Shown: one piece after another, positions 63,495-64,000 of the stretch
Numbering within the stretch: position 1 is the stretch's first letter
Layout: every line of letters begins with the position of its first letter
DNA from: Candidatus Termititenax sp.
GTDB lineage: Bacteria; Margulisbacteria; Riflemargulisbacteria; GWF2-35-9; DYQY01
Direction: 5' to 3'
NCBI GenBank assembly: GCA_020719045.1
Contig: DYQY01000002.1
Coordinates: 6,260-70,259 of the forward strand
DNA length: 64,000 bases
Notes under the pieces: generated by a model
What the model was told of the DNA's origin: nothing
Seen by the model: only the letters and a program-made list of their open reading frames with translations
Databases searched by the model: none
Translations under genes and position numbers: made by a program

Positions 63495-63536
63495 TTGACA
63501 GTAAAATCTCTCGGCGATATACTTTTCTCGCTGAGA
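63495..63536 (+). promoter_or_regulatory. Consensus sigma70 promoter with overlapping inverted repeat
   Basis: TTGACA (63495-63500), a 17-nt spacer and TATACT (63518-63523) form a near-perfect promoter for the lipoprotein gene. TCTCGGCGA (63509-63517) and TCGCTGAGA (63528-63536) form an inverted repeat around the -10 box with one mismatch (8 of 9), a possible repressor site or a leader hairpin. Confidence 0.75.
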
Positions 63537-63576
63537 ATTTAATCAGATTATCAAAATTTTAGAAAGGAGTAAAAAC

Positions 63577-63744
63577 GTGAAAAAGTTATTATTAGTTTCA
63601 TTATTAGTTATGGCAATCAGTTTAGTAGGATGCAAAAAAGCAGTTGATGCAGCAGTTGAGCCAGTAGCAGAACCAGTTGCTACAGAAGCAGTTGCTACAG
63701 AAGTTGTTGCTACAGAAGCTGTAGAAGCAGTTCCAGCACAATAA
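63577..63744 (+). CDS. Small Ala/Val/Glu-rich lipoprotein (55 aa)
   Basis: The GTG at 63577 follows AGAAAGGAG by 8 nt and encodes a 55-residue lipoprotein. The signal peptide KKLLLVSLLVMAISLVGC ends in an LVGC lipobox; Cys-18 or nearby would be lipidated. The mature part of about 36 residues is Ala/Val/Glu-rich with three tandem VATEA/V units. A consensus promoter and a strong terminator frame it, so it is a highly expressed single gene. Its size recalls entericidin-like or Lpp-like small envelope proteins, but there is no sequence match. A reverse-strand frame over the same DNA is a shadow. Confidence 0.8.
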   Translation: MKKLLLVSLLVMAISLVGCKKAVDAAVEPVAEPVATEAVATEVVATEAVEAVPAQ

Positions 63745-63753
63745 ATAATATTC

Positions 63754-63790
63754 AACGAGGAAACTTTTAACCAGTTTCCTCGTTAATAAA
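63754..63790 (+). terminator. Intrinsic terminator of the lipoprotein gene
   Basis: AACGAGGAAAC (63754-63764) and GTTTCCTCGTT (63774-63784) form a perfect 11-bp stem with a 9-nt loop. The downstream tract is A-rich rather than T-rich (TTAATAAAAAA), so efficiency on this strand is uncertain. Confidence 0.65.
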
Positions 63791-63838
63791 AAATCACCAA
63801 TTTACCCAATATATTATTAAAAAACAAAAAAGGAATTA

Positions 63839-63867
63839 TTGCCAAATTTATTTGCATTACATATAAT
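63839..63867 (+). promoter_or_regulatory. Sigma70 promoter of tRNA-Gln
   Basis: TTGCCA (63839-63844), a 17-nt spacer and TATAAT (63862-63867), 19 nt before the mature 5' end of the tRNA. Confidence 0.7.
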
Positions 63868-63886
63868 TACCTCCGTACTAATTAAT

Positions 63887-63960
63887 TGCCCCATAGTGTA
63901 ATGGTAGCACCGCAGATTCTGGTTCTGCTTGTTGAGGTTCGAGTCCTTGTGGGGCAGCCA
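63887..63960 (+). tRNA. tRNA-Gln (anticodon CUG)
   Basis: A 74-nt cloverleaf. The acceptor stem TGCCCCA pairs with TGGGGCA, the anticodon stem GCAGA/TCTGC closes the loop TTCTGGT with anticodon CTG, and GGTTCGAGTCC is the T-loop region. The CCA end is encoded. Reading CAG suggests that a second tRNA-Gln with UUG exists elsewhere. Confidence 0.95.
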
Positions 63961-64000
63961 TCCTTCGCTCTGCGAGCTACGGCTGGCACAGCCAATATAA

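Noticed and set aside
63543-63755. A 70-aa Thr/Ser/Ala-rich frame on the minus strand
   Set aside because: It is the reverse of the lipoprotein gene, which has a promoter, ribosome binding site, lipobox and terminator.
1-64000. CRISPR arrays, insertion sequences, prophage or rRNA genes
   Set aside because: No regularly spaced repeats, transposase, integrase, phage structural genes or rRNA sequence were seen.

Overview
The window reads as a chromosomal segment of an AT-rich, diderm (Gram-negative type) uncultured bacterium. Outer-membrane and envelope signs are a PorV-type beta-barrel, a 55-residue lipoprotein, a FlgD-tailed secreted protein and MreB. Housekeeping genes (infC-rpmI-rplT, thrS, folE, efp, cimA, lysA, panB) sit beside many unrecognised long proteins. 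The gene mix (an EarP/EF-P pair, a TIGR03545/TIGR03546-like pair, a DUF4914-like protein, giant unknown proteins) does not look like a standard proteobacterium or firmicute. A candidate phylum such as Margulisbacteria is a guess, not a result.

Layout. 1-10 kb: end of an rRNA methyltransferase gene, small ORFs, an ABC-F ATPase and DEAD-box helicase operon, a YgiQ-type radical SAM enzyme, a PEPCK-fold DUF4914-like protein and an APH-fold kinase. 10-16.5 kb: an exported hydrolase, a large RCC1/PKD/FlgD secreted protein broken by one frameshift, a PorV-like barrel and an unknown membrane protein whose ribosome binding site lies inside a perfect 17-bp hairpin. 16.5-20 kb: earP-efp, and a SPOR-domain protein with mreB. 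20-29.7 kb: one tight minus-strand run cimA-lysA-cdaA-panB followed by a receiver/kinase hybrid, an alpha-oxoamine synthase and a multi-spanning histidine kinase. 29.8-38.5 kb: LysM and EF-hand-like proteins, an AsmA-like protein and its membrane partner, an RDD protein, folE, thrS, infC-rpmI-rplT and a bifunctional-nuclease family gene.

38.6-63.4 kb is the accessory-looking part. Two homologous SPASM radical SAM enzymes bracket a 1174-residue unknown protein, two methyltransferases and an ankyrin protein. One of the two is fused in a single 1223-residue chain to an HExxH metalloprotease-like domain and to a second, B12-type radical SAM module. Just upstream lie a 2995-residue protein with about seven tandem repeats, a 314-residue protein, a 229-residue protein and a GH8-like enzyme. 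Several of these genes share a G-rich Shine-Dalgarno sequence, and two share a structured leader motif. I infer a co-regulated protein or peptide modification system with very large partner proteins; its function is unknown. The window ends with a small lipoprotein gene and tRNA-Gln(CUG).

Regulation. Many first genes of transcription units have a -10 hexamer ending 6-7 nt before the start codon and no Shine-Dalgarno sequence, so leaderless transcription appears common. At cimA and folE, 7-nt tandem repeats run directly into the -10 box. There is no stretch over 300 bases without a gene or a gene remnant; the apparent gap at 12.07-12.67 kb is the shifted-frame part of the RCC1/PKD gene.
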